Source: Austropuccinia psidii (taxonomy: Eukaryota; Basidiomycota; Pucciniomycetes; Pucciniales; Sphaerophragmiaceae). From it: DNA of 64,000 nt. The position numbers and the translations under genes are program-made. Shown piece by piece: positions 47,641 to 59,430 of the stretch. The stretch covers positions 44,168,082 through 44,232,081 of the forward strand of contig JALGQZ010000001.1 in NCBI GenBank assembly GCA_023105745.1. Direction: 5' to 3'. The notes beneath the pieces were generated by a model that worked only from the letters and a program-made list of their open reading frames with translations, did not search any database and was not told the DNA's origin. The stretch's first letter is position 1, and every line of letters starts with the position of its first letter.

Positions 47641-47962
47641 TTAAACTGTCACATAAGATAGATTATTGGATGTATTTTTTTATTAAAAGTACATTTTTAA
47701 GGCATTTTTATATCAAGAATACATTTAAAAATGTATCCCTCATTGTATTTCTTATGAAAAGTTGCTAATAAATTGATTTATCATCAAAAATGCATGAGTT
47801 TTGTATTTTTTTAATAAGAAATACATTGTAAAATTCAATTTGAATGAAAAGTGCATTCTTAAATGCATTTTATTATTAAAAAACCATTTTGACATGTAAT
47901 TTTTAATTGAAAATTCATTTTTAAACATATTTTTTTATCAAAAATTGAATTTTAAATGTATT
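47641..47962. repeat. Left part of a ~30-bp AT-rich tandem array
   Basis: Units resembling AAAATACATTTTTAAATG with TATTTTTTATTAA. The same array resumes at 51873 after the inserted element. Confidence 0.7.
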
Positions 47963-50900
47963 AACCATGATCAAAGTGGCTACACCTGACAGCAGGTGTT
48001 TCAGTTGAGAATCAGCTTGGGACCTTCTTGTGAACTATGTTGGACCCAAAATTCAAATGTTTGTTAGTATTCCAAGATATTACTAGCCAATGGAATCTTA
48101 CAGAAGTTCTAAGATTTTCTTCCTTTTTTCAACTTTATTGAGTAAGTAGATAAATTACTATATGAAAACTCTTCCAATTTCTCTTTTCATCTTCAAATTG
48201 ATATTTTTTGAGATAAAGAATTGACTCTAAAAATTTATTTTCAATTCAAAAAATTTCAGTTTTTTGAAATCTAAGAAGAATTAAAGACCAGTTTGAAAAA
48301 TCAATAAAGCCTTTATCTGTCTTTTATTATGACTTATAATTACTTGGTGGCAATATGAACTCTTCTTTATTATTCAAAAAGTGGCTCACAGATATCAAAA
48401 TAAGATTTTCTCAACTGAAGCCCCCTTTGAAGGAACTGAATCAACATAAACTGTTTTTCTTATATCTCTGAAGTACTGAAGCCTCAGAACAAACAGATAG
48501 AGGTTTTCAAATATTTTTGAAAAAAATTATCCCCAAATATGAATTTTATTTTATATTAAGTCCTGGAAATTAGGTATTATTTTTATCATCTTAATTCTCT
48601 CATTAATTTGTATCATTAAATGTTTTTATCAATTTTTACCATCAACAACAATGTTTATCTTTTTCGAATAGAAAGTCCCTTTCTCTGGATATTTTGAAGG
48701 TGTTACTTTTCACTTTGAAAGAGAAGCAGTGGTCTGTATGTAATACAGCACCTGATACTGCAGGAAATATACAAATCTCACTGGAAACTAAAGTAAATGT
48801 CCTTTAAAGTCTGCTTATGTTAAATTGTCAATCATCATTTACAATATTACATAAGCAGACTTCACAGCACATGACAAATATTTTACAGTAGCACTCCTTG
48901 TAAAGTCCTGCTACTGCAATTTTCACTGAAGAACCAAACATGAAATAAAATAAAAACCAATTTATAAATATAAGAAGAAAGCTGACTAAAACTGCAAAGA
49001 AAAAACAAACAAGAAAAAGGCATCAAAAATCAGAATTACATATCACAATAAAACACTTACAACAAAACTCAAAAAAATGAAATGAACAAATGAGAAAGCT
49101 GTTTTAGAGTGTGAGAAAGTAATTTTTTGATCGTTCTTTTCTCTCACGAATATGAAAAAGCTTTATTGAAATAATAAAAGGAAATTCAATCCAATTCCCT
49201 TAAATATATGTACACTTAATTGTTTTGAGGTAGCTCTATTGTTTTGAATAGATTATATTTTTAAAAAACCTTTTGAATCTATCCTTTGGGTTTTTTGTGT
49301 TTCTGTTTTTTCTTTCAAGAATAAAACTAAATAATATTCATTCTTCAAAAACTGTTTAGAAAAATGAATAGGAGTATATGTTGAGCTTAATATAATTCCA
49401 ATGATATTAATGGGAAATAAAAATGATTTTATCTTTAAATAAGTCAAAACCATTTCATCAAAAAGCTATCTTTGCATAGGTCATATTATTCTATTAAACA
49501 AATACCAAAAAGATGAATTTCCCTTTAATTCTGGTCAAATATTATAAAAATTCATATTAATTATATTTTTCCCTCTTTCAAAATGCTTAACATAATTTAA
49601 TTAAGTTTTCAAATAGAAATATTCACAAATTATCATCATGTTTTCGTCAATCAAATCATATATTCCATTATTCATTCCTATAATAAATTAATTTCTTGTA
49701 AAAGTATGTTCATTTCCGGGCTGAAGAATTTCTGAATAGATTCTTTTCACATATTCCCATCAAAATATCATAATAAAAGTGTCAATGGAATGGTAAAATC
49801 TTCATAATTTCAATTGAATAATTTAAAAACTTTTCATAAAATGTTTTGATTCTGAGCGGATATTCCTCTGAATTGATATTTTTTCCACTTAATAATTAAT
49901 TCAAAATGGTTTATAGCTTGATTATGTCTCCTCAATTTATTTAATTCCACTTTAATAAATTCTTTTGCCCTTTCATTGTGAATAAATAGAAAATAAGAAC
50001 AAGAAAACTTTTGTCATTATATTTCAAAAAGACTTGAAAGGTCTTTACATGTAATCTGCTTAACTATATTCTATGAACAGCTGGTTATTCTCACTCTGTC
50101 AAGATTTTGGTATTTTTAAATTTGTCAAAGAAATGGCAGCTTTCCAAACTTACCAAAAGCTTTATATATATATATTAAGAAATTAATTTATTAAACAACC
50201 AACTTCTACCACTTTTTTACATGATATTATATAGAATTCCCATTATTTGAGAATATATAATTGAATTGTTCATTAACCTGAGGTTTGTTATTATTTTCAA
50301 TTTACATTGGAAGTTTTTATTGACTTAAATTAAATTGTGAATAGAAGTCAACGAAGGGGTCCCCTGTACATTTAGGGAAATATTACTATAGATAAATTGT
50401 AAAATTACTCTTTGAATCATTTTTTCAATTTATTAGCTTTTCATTGTGTAGTACTTAGAGAGTAAAAGATATATGTTCGAATACTGAAATTTATGCACTC
50501 ATGAAATTAATATAAAGCTTCAAGTTCTCCTGTTCATGGAGATATCTCCATATACATGCTAATCACTTAAAAATGGGTTTAATAGCAAGGAAATTCAGGC
50601 TTAAATGTAGAGAAACAAGGGAATACAGAAAAGATGATAGAAAATACATTAAATAGGAAGCTATAGTGATAGAGTGATTTTGAATTATCACATAGTTAAT
50701 TGAATTAATATTTAGCCATATTGATAAATGAATATTAAGTTTCCTCAAATTCAACACAACAAGTTCTTTTATAGATTCTTTATGGCAGTTATTGATACAT
50801 AAAATATCCTAATTTGCTTCAAACCACATCCCAAATGATCGTTGTGTTTCACTATTACATTGATTAAACAGAGAAAAATGGTTGAATAATAACTGGTAAT

Positions 50901-51872
50901 TTCCCCAGAGGAATATACAAAGTGATCTCAGTTGGCATCAATGGAGAGAAATATTCAAATCTTCAAAAGAAGTAATGCATTTTTTTTACTTTTATGAACA
51001 TTTTCAATTCTTTTCTTAACAATGCATTTTTTATTAAGAATGGAATAGTTCTTATTTAAAACCCTGAGAGGTTATAAAAACAAGGTCCGCAATTTTAATA
51101 TAAAAGCTCAATAATCCACTTTAAATATTCAGATTATATATCAATAAGTGTGAAATACTCCTCTCAAGAAGTTGATGGCCTGAAATAGGGACTATAGTCT
51201 TTCAATATACATTACATTTTTTGGAACTCTCCTTAACGCTAAACTGTGCCATAAAGGTTGAAAGCTTGTTTAAATTTTGATTAAAATATTCCTTGAAAGA
51301 GAGGAAAAAAATAGAAGATATACTTTCTCACAAAATAACTCTTATAAATAAGAGTAAATAGCTCAATAGTAGGGTATATTTTTCATAATATTTATATTTG
51401 AAAAAATTCAAACATTTGCCAAGAAATTTACATTTATGAGAAGTTTCATTGGAACTTGAAGGTTTCCAATTTCAATTTTGTTTATATTTGGCCCCTTAAG
51501 AGATCTTGGAAGAGAATTCATGTTCAAACAGAAATATGAATATAAAAATCCATGAGAAAAACTCCAAAAGTGGAATTATCATTAAATAAAATGATGAAAA
51601 GTGTTACAAAGGAGGAAAACAAAAGGGAAATTCAAATAAGTTTTTTCATCATGTATTTCAGAATTATTAAACTTTGAAAATACAAGCCAAGAGCTGGTAT
51701 TGATTCAACTGAATTGATGATTTGTGGCTTACATATGTGGCTTGAAATTATTCCAAAGCTTCTATTTCTAAATTTAATTTCTGTCCTATTTCCAACCTCC
51801 ATCCAATTAATCTCCTATGTCAAATTCCAAATGCAACACCTGATTTGAGGTGTAGCCACTCTGCTCATGGTC
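47963..51872. mobile_element. Element G: 3.9-kb non-coding TIR element
   Basis: Ends form a 38-bp terminal inverted repeat (47963-48000 and 51835-51872; 32 of 38 match by eye) with the shared block AGTGGCTACACCT. ATT on both sides (47960-47962 and 51873-51875) may be the target duplication, and deleting the element rejoins the 30-bp array smoothly. The inside is AT-rich with no ORF above about 65 codons, so it is non-autonomous. Two perfect hairpins lie at 48807-48862 (14-bp arms AAGTCTGCTTATGT) and 48886-48916 (8-bp arms CAGTAGCA). Confidence 0.65.
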
Positions 51873-53505
51873 ATTTGTCATCAAAAATACATTTGAGATT
51901 AATTTATAAGAAAAAATTCATTTAAAAATGTATTTTAATAATAAATACATTTAAAATTTCTTTTTCTTTATGATAAACACTTTGAACATTGTATTCTTAT
52001 GAAAAATACCTTATGAAATGGATGTTTTATTAAGAATACATTTAAAAATGTATTTTTAAATGAAAATACATTGTTAAAATTATTTTTAATAAAAATATAT
52101 TGTTAAATTTCTTTTCAATTAAAAATACATTGTGGAATTTTTGTTAATGAAATTTAAATTTTGCAATGTATTTTATATTTAAAATGCACTCTTCAATGTA
52201 TTTTTCTTCAAAACGCATTTATAAAAGGGTTGTTTATTATTAATACCTTGATAAACCCATATTCTATCAAAAATCTGAATGGATTTTTATTGAAATTACG
52301 TTAATAAATGGGTTTCTACTAAATAATACATTTTTATAAGTATCTTGGATATGAAAAATCTTGAAAAGTTTTTTTTCCAATAAAAGATTGATAGTTTTAT
52401 TGTTTTTAAAACTGCTTTGATCAATGCATTGTAAAGTTGTTTTTGCTAAAATTACATTTTTGATTGTATTGTTTATGAAAATTTCATTTTTCAATGAATG
52501 TATTAGTAAAGATACATCTTGTATTTTTTATCAACAGGGCATTGCTAAATGGATTTTCTCTACGTGAACTCTTTATTGCAAATATATTCTTAAATTTAAT
52601 TTTTATCAAATTAAAAATTGAATGTTTAGATTTATTTTGGATTAAAGATGTGTTAAATCTATTTTTTCTGAAAAATACTTTATCAAAAGAACCAATAAAT
52701 ATGTATAGTTGACTAAAAATTCATTCTCATATGTAGTTTTTCCTAAAAATACATTTTTAATTGTATTGTTTGTTGGAAATACATCTTCACATGTGTTTGT
52801 ATAGAAAATATGTGGTTGAATGTATTTCCTATTAAGTTTGCATTGATAAATGCATTCTTCATTGAAAAGACTTTGATAAAGGTGTCTTTTATTGAAAATA
52901 CAATGATAAAAGGATTTTTCATTATACAAAATACATTGATAACTGGATTTTGGAATGAAAATACAATATTCGATCTATTTGTTATCAAAAATACATTGTT
53001 CAATTTTTTGTTTGTTAAAAATACTTTGTTCATTGTTTTTTATCAAAAAGACATTGTTTAATGAATTTTTTATCAAGAATACAATTTTAAATGTATATTT
53101 CATTAAAAAGACATTCTTAAAGGTATTTTGTATATCAAAAATACATTCTGGATTATTATTTTAAATGAAAATACATTTAACTATATATTTCAAATAATTC
53201 ATTGTATTTTTATAAAAAATACATTCTTAAAACTAACTTTTATGAAAAATACATTTTTAAATGTAATTTTTATGAAAAATAAATTTTTAAATGTAATTTT
53301 TATGAAAAATACATTGTTAAATATACGTTTTATGAAAAATACATTGTTAAATGTAATTTTTATGAAAAATATATTGTTATATGTAATTTTTATGAAAAAT
53401 ATATTGTTAAATGTAATTTTTATGAAAAGTACATTGTTGAATGCAATTTTAATGAAAAATAAATTGTTAAATGTATTTTTTAATTAAAAATACATTGTTA
53501 AATGG
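51873..53505. repeat. Right part of the ~30-bp AT-rich tandem array
   Basis: Most regular at 53221-53490, where 30-bp units combine TATGAAAAATACATTG with TTAAATGTAATTTT. The plus-strand frame there (repeating FMKNTLLNVI) is a by-product of the unit length. Confidence 0.85.
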
Positions 53506-53884
53506 GGCCAGGATGTTTTTTTATGATAATTTTCAAGCCTCTCTTCCTAGATTGAAAGTATAAATCCAGAAAATTGTAATATTCATAACTTTCAAATGGT
53601 GGAGCTTATCCTATTGGGCTCAATTTACCAATCTCGTTAAGCTTTGTGATAGCTTATAAATAAGCTATTAAAAATTATATTAAGTATCATGTCAAGATTG
53701 ATCCTTCTTTTGGGATTGAATAGGTAAAGCCTTTCAGTTAGGAGAACATATAATAAGGCTTGAGGGACACACATTCGGTATATAGGAAAACATCTCTATT
53801 GATCCGAATACCGGTTCTGACCCTCATAATTTTACTATTTTCTAAAATCTATGTATTGAGGCTTGAAGCAAAGGACAATGAAAC
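53506..53884. other. Unassigned sequence before the tRNA-like gene
   Basis: Nothing coding or repetitive recognised. Confidence 0.4.
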
Positions 53885-54007
53885 GCCGAGTTAGTCTAAC
53901 GGTAGAATAACGCGTTAGCTTGAGTAGGGGCTTGCAGCCAATCCGGATGGTGTGTGCATCTCTAGCAAGCTAAGGTGGAGACGGTGGTTCGACTCCTCCA
54001 CTCGGCA
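53885..54007 (+). tRNA. tRNA-like gene with an apparent intron, isotype unresolved
   Basis: A perfect 7-bp acceptor stem (GCCGAGT with ACTCGGC) encloses an A box (TAGTCTAACGG) and a perfect B box (GGTTCGACTCC). A TTTT terminator follows at 54011. At 123 nt it is about 50 nt too long, so an intron is likely. TTAGCTTG and CAAGCTAA pair across the middle, suggesting anticodon stem TTAGC/GCTAA. The D stem has one C-A and the T stem one T-T mismatch, and the variable region would be long, so I cannot name the anticodon. It may be a tRNA pseudogene. Confidence 0.6.
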
Positions 54008-56454
54008 TTATTTTGAAGCGGGTGACGAGTTCTATGTGACTAAAACCCCCAAAAAGTTATATTTTAGGGCTATCAACCAGAAGCACTGCGTCCCATAAAC
54101 ACTTATTTTCAAGTTCAAAAACTTTACAAAAAACTGAAATATGATTATTTTGTCTATCGTCTAAAAGAAGGAACCAAAAAATAAGATTAAGGGTTTCCAT
54201 ATCAAGCTTTTATTGAATAATTATTAACGAGAAGTTTGGCTTATCTTTTTTTATAGATGTTGATATCTTTCTGAAGAGCCACTAAGTTTTGAGGGCTTTC
54301 AATCTGCAAAAGAAAGCGCAATTCGATGAAGATTCTTTTGAGAGACTTAAAAAAAGTATTCCACTTTGTAAGAAATAGGATAGGAGCTTAGTAAGAGAAT
54401 ATGATAACTATATGCTTTGATTTCCTAGCATGAGCCTTTCTAGAAATTCTGACCAATCCTTTTCAATATTTCAGCACTTAAATAACCATTGATACGTTGA
54501 ATTGAACCATTTCTGATAAAACCACATTTTTTTGTCAATAGGGAGAAAACTCAAAACAAATTCCATTTCTTACTTGAGCCTTTCATTGATAAAGTATTAT
54601 TTTTCTTTTCAGGTAAATAATATCTTGCAGAGGACTATATATATTTTGTGTAGTTAGTTTAATGACAAAAAAATATCATAATGATCGTTCTTTTATATAA
54701 TTTTCTCTTCTTTAAATGTACAATGACCAATCAATTGAAATAATTAATTCACAGATCTTTATATTACTATTTCATTATCAAAATTCATAAGTTATATGAA
54801 GTGATGATATTCAGAAAAAAAGGTTTTTTAATGAGTATTTTAGAGGAAATCTTTATATATGGGTTTCAAAATATTTTTTCAAGTTTTTACTATTACATTT
54901 GGTAAAATCTCAGTGAAGGAAGCCTTGGCCAAGCTCAAAAATACTATTCTTTCAAATATGATTTCTTTTTGAAGAGATTTTCAAATAATGCATTTTCAGT
55001 GCATTTTGACAGTATGAGTCTGCTTTCAAAACTTGAAGGAGCCTTTTTCTTTCATTGATGCAAGTACCCACATGACTTCCTGATGAATTTTGATATACTT
55101 TGAAATTGCTTCATATGGAGCTCTTATATTTTTTTATGGGATTTATCAAAAAGTTGCTCCATTAAGAGCTATATATTCAATCTAGACATTAGTTTTATTT
55201 TACCAGAAGTGGTATTTTTGAAAATAGAAAATATTAACATTTTATTTGGATAGTTTTGACTTAGAAATGGTTTTTTTCATAGCTTTCACATTATAAATTA
55301 AATTCTCATTCTGGATTTGTGTGTAATAGAGCTTAAATCTATTTTTACTGGAGATGAGACTACCAATAAAATAAAGATTAAGCTCCATGAAAGTTGTATA
55401 TTGATTCAATGGGTTCATTTTATGTGGAAGGTTCAAAGCTTCAACAGTAAAGAGGGAGTTGAGTCTTGGACAAATAGATTTTGGCTTCTAATCTTGACAG
55501 GTAGAAGCACATTTAATTCCTCAAAGGCTATCAGCTCACATTGATTCAAAATTGCATTATTTCTTCATTGCTTTGGGTAAATTTGATATATCTTTTTCAT
55601 ATTGAAAAATTAGACATTGGAATGAATTTCAGTATCTGAATGTATCAATTAATTCTGTGAATATTGTTTTTAAGCTGACAAGCTCCCTTCAATTTAATAT
55701 ATAAACAGTTTTTCTATATCAAAATGATATGAATTATCATAGATAAGAGTCATAAATAGTGTCCAATTTTGGTTTAAGGTGGTGTTTAGTTTAGAAGCTA
55801 TGTGGCACCACCATGGATAATTAGCCCCTTGGAACATTCTAGGCATATCAATTTCATATCCATCCATCTTTGGACAGATTGTCCCCTTTAACGTTTATGG
55901 CCTTTTAGGGCCATTCTTTCATCTGGGGGAAACCTGGCCAATTCTTGGCCATTTTCTGCCTTTGATTCCTTTTGAGAGTTCCCAGTCCACAGGAGAAATA
56001 CATCCCAAAAGCCTGTATTATGGTTTTTAAGCTTAAAATACAGCTTTTCACACTTTTGTGCATTTAGCCAAAATATTCCATTTTCCTTTGTAATATGGGA
56101 AAGATGCCAAAATCACCATATCAGGCCATTTGGGGATTAAATGAAAGATCTTCCCATTCTATGAATTTTTTGCGCACTTTGTGCAAATACAAATTCAAAG
56201 CTGTTCAGGCTTTCTTTGGCCAAAAACCAAAAATGGCCATAAAACAACTCTGAAAGTCCTGAAGCCACCCAATCTCCAATTCCTCTCATTATCATCCTAG
56301 AATTCATTTAAAAGACTTTTTCTGACCTTTTCCTTCCAATAACCAAAATCTCCATGAATGGTATTATAAACCATTGTGTCCCTTTTAACATCAGAAGTCC
56401 AATGGTGCCGATATCAGAAGGTATTCCCACATTTCTTAAATTTATCAGGGAACC
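54008..56454. other. AT-rich unassigned region before element H
   Basis: No gene supported. At 55771-55800 GTGTTTAGTTTAGAAGCTAT resembles 56971-57000 in element H's LTR, so part may be an older LTR relic. 55900-56250 has GGCCATT and GCGCACTTTGTGCA words like the 3' region of element B. Confidence 0.45.
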
Positions 56455-58294
56455 TGTGAGCCTTAGAGGTAATTTCATATACCCAAAAGACCACAAATAT
56501 AAAAAATAACATATTAATATAAATAAAATAAATTTATTTATATTATTAAAATAAAAATAAAAAAAATATAAATATAAAATTATATTAAAAATAAAAAATT
56601 AATTATAATTTAAAAATAAAAATACTTTAAATTTTGTAAATATAAAATTACATTTATACTTGAAAAATTTAAGTAAAAATGAAATTTTAACAAAATTGTG
56701 AAAAAATAAATAAATTTGGAAAAAAGTTAAATAAAATTTATTATAACTTTTTATCCAATAAATAAACACATAAATTTTATTTCACCATTGGATTCCTCAT
56801 AAAAAATCAGGTGGGGTCACCTCTGAGTGAAATTTTTGTAACTCAACTCTAAATAAGCTTAAATTAAGTTTTTAGTATTTTCAATACAAAAGTTGAAAAT
56901 CCTCAAAACCTTAATTTAATTCACACCACATGTGGTGTTAACCATCAATTTTTGTGTTAAAATTGAGGTGTTGTGTTTAGTTTAGAAGTTATGAGGAATT
57001 AAAGTATTTTCAATTGAATTCAATTGAAATGTCAAAATGTGCGCGTGTATTACATAAGTGAACTTTGATTTACATATGAGGTGTCAATTATTACTGTATT
57101 GTACTGTACAATTGAATTGAATTACATGTGTAAATTATAAGTATAATACATGATGAGGAATTAAAGGAAAAATAAATTGGAAAGATTAAAATTGGGGGGG
57201 AAAAGGAACTCCAGCTCTAAGGGGGAGCTAGACCCCCAAAATCCTTGCTGACAGGCGTGGGATGTCAAAATTCACGCAAAAGTTCATCACTTTTGGCCTG
57301 GAATTGAGTTACAGGGTCTGTGGACTCAATTGATGATGAGGTTTTGATACCAACTGGGGTAGTTTTAGCTGTTGCCAAGAAGGTAAAACTACCCTTAAGA
57401 TAAAACAATCATAATAAAAACAGTTTTAACTGGTTTCTACGCCTCTGACACACATTCTGACGTGTTTTGAAGGCTCTAGGCCTGGTATTGCTATAGTAAT
57501 GGCTGATTTAAGGGTCTAAAATGGCTAAAAATGGCTAAAAATGGCTTAAACCAGCCCTTTTTGGTCTAAACCAGGGTTCAATGATGCCATAATTGGCTTT
57601 TCTGTTGTCAGACTGTTTTTCACGACTGACAAGAGTAAATTTTACTTTTGGAGTAAGAGAATTGATGGCTATAAAAGAATGTCTTCTTTGCCCCACTTTT
57701 CTCTTCATGTTAGAATCTTTTCCTTTTATTAATTAGTTTAAAACTGTTAAACCAATCAATCAAAGATTCCAACCACCAATTTTAAATCATTTTAATCCTT
57801 TTAACCACGTGAAAAAATCATTATAATCATTGTTTGTAACTCTTATAATCATTTTTACCCCTGAACCACCCCAAAAGTGAATTAAAGCATCTTTCATCAC
57901 TGTTAACTTTGTCACTTTGTTTCCAAATTCACTCTGGTCACTTTTGGGCGTGTTTTCTCTTTAATATTCTTTTTAAAGACTTTGTTCTTTAATTAATTGC
58001 TTGCAGTTCTTTGCTCAATTAATTCCAATTGAAATTGCTCTTGAAGAAATTTCTTTTGTAGCCTTAAAATATCTCTTGTAGAGTATTTTTTGGATAAATT
58101 TTTATTGTTGGTAAAACAATAAATTTTTATAATATTATTGTTTTATACTAATAAAGTTATAAACAATAAATTTGGCGTGTTTTCTGTTAAAAATAATATT
58201 TCATACTATTTTTAACTGAATTTTACCTTATACAAATTTTGAGGACAGGAAAAGTACTTGATTTTTAATCAAAGTTTCATATCCACACCTTACA
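56455..58294 (+). repeat. 5' LTR of element H (1,840 bp)
   Basis: Starts TGTGAGCC and ends CTTACA, next to the primer site. The first 300 bp are almost pure A/T. The part from about 57180 on is more complex, with CGTGTTTT and TTGGCGTG words. Confidence 0.8.
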
Positions 58295-58518
58295 TTTGGG
58301 GGCCCAGCCGTGATATTTTACCTGTGACATATTTTTTTACTCTTTTTAAATCTTTTTTCTTATATTGAAAAATTTAAAAACATATAAAAAATACTTATAA
58401 TTCAAAAAATCCATAAAAAATAACTTTTTTTCATATTATAAGTGAGGCTTATATTTTTATTTCTTTTTTGAAATAACCTTTTTTTTACTTAATTAATTGG
58501 CTTTTTCATTAATTTTAG
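58295..58518 (+). other. Leader of element H with primer-binding site
   Basis: TGGGGGCCCAGCCGTGAT at 58297-58314 lies 2 nt from the LTR and matches a tRNA 3' end beginning CCA; the tRNA was not identified. The leader ends in TTAATTTTAG (58509-58518), a probable splice acceptor of a leader intron. Confidence 0.65.
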
Positions 58519-59430
58519 TGTCTGACAACGTGGTAAGACAAGAAAACATTGAAACAGCCTCAACAGTAACCAGCATTATCCCTGCCAGTACTGTTAATTC
58601 TGATCATAATAGTACTGTTATTGTGACTCAAAATAACCAACCTGAACCAATATCTTCTGAATTAATTAACTTGGACATAAGTAATACTCTTCAGAAGGCT
58701 AAGAATTTGGCCAATAGTAAGTTTTTGACGTAAAAATACTATTTTAAGCCTTTTTTAACCATAATTATGCCTTCAACCAGATCAGGAGCCAGCTACAACC
58801 CCTCAAGCAGCTCCCAAAAAGGTAATAGACGTGATTATGGCAGAGGCCAATCAGGTACAGCAGGAAAAGGGTCAGTTGATGACTTCCAAACAACTAAAAT
58901 GGGTCATTCTGAAGCTGATAATACCATTTTACCTTCAAAAAGAGCTGACACCGCCACAACAAGCCTCTGTGGACATATACAAAGCCAGCCACAGTGCATA
59001 CAACAATGCACTTCAATTCAAAGAGTACCAGATCCTTGCAGACCTGTGGAAGAATTGCATGAATTCTTACCTGACAGTAAGAAAATTCTTGGGCCATCCC
59101 AACACTTGCAAATTGCTCAATGGATGGCATCCATTGATGGAGAAGAAAAACATGATGCTTTTGACACTAGAATGGAGGAAAAACAACCCTCCACCACCCA
59201 AACCAGTGCCAAAAACAGCCCCAGTGGCCAGCAGCAGCAATTCCAACGTGAAAAAGCAGCCACAAACTCCAAACAAGGGCAAAGGGAAGGCACCAGCCCC
59301 AAAACCTTACAGCCAGGGCTACAGAATCCCAAAGATTCAGCAGGATGCCATGGAAAATGTATTTCAGATGGCCAGAACCATGATGGAATTACAGAAGAAG
59401 GAGGAAGCCAGATTAAGGTTCCAGAAATGA
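58519..59430 (+). CDS. ORF1 of element H, two exons (58519-58716, 58781-59430)
   Basis: First ORF of the element, homologous to ORF1 of element A. Exons join in phase over a 64-nt GT-AG intron. There is no ATG in the first exon, so the start is either in an earlier leader exon or at 58837 (MAEANQ). The product has a helical middle ([22 protein letters not shown]) and a P/K-rich tail, then an [17 protein letters not shown] coiled region. Its TGA overlaps the gag-pol ATG. Function unknown; likely a structural protein preceding Gag. Confidence 0.65.
58717..58780 (+). other. Intron in ORF1 of element H
   Basis: 64 nt, GTAAGT donor and CTTCAACCAG acceptor, phase 1. Removing it gives LANNQEPATT in frame. 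It corresponds to the intron at 4337-4417 in element A. Confidence 0.75.

Noticed and set aside
53128..53487. A repetitive protein (FMKNTLLNVI repeats)
   Set aside because: The frame exists because the AT-rich unit is 30 bp, a multiple of three; other frames across the array behave likewise.
44880..53505. Mitochondrial DNA insertion, suggested by the extreme AT content
   Set aside because: No mitochondrial gene fragments are visible and the sequence is built of degenerate tandem units.
58497..58733. A separate small ORF starting at 58497
   Set aside because: It begins with TTG within a probable splice acceptor and runs into an intron; it is the first exon of ORF1.
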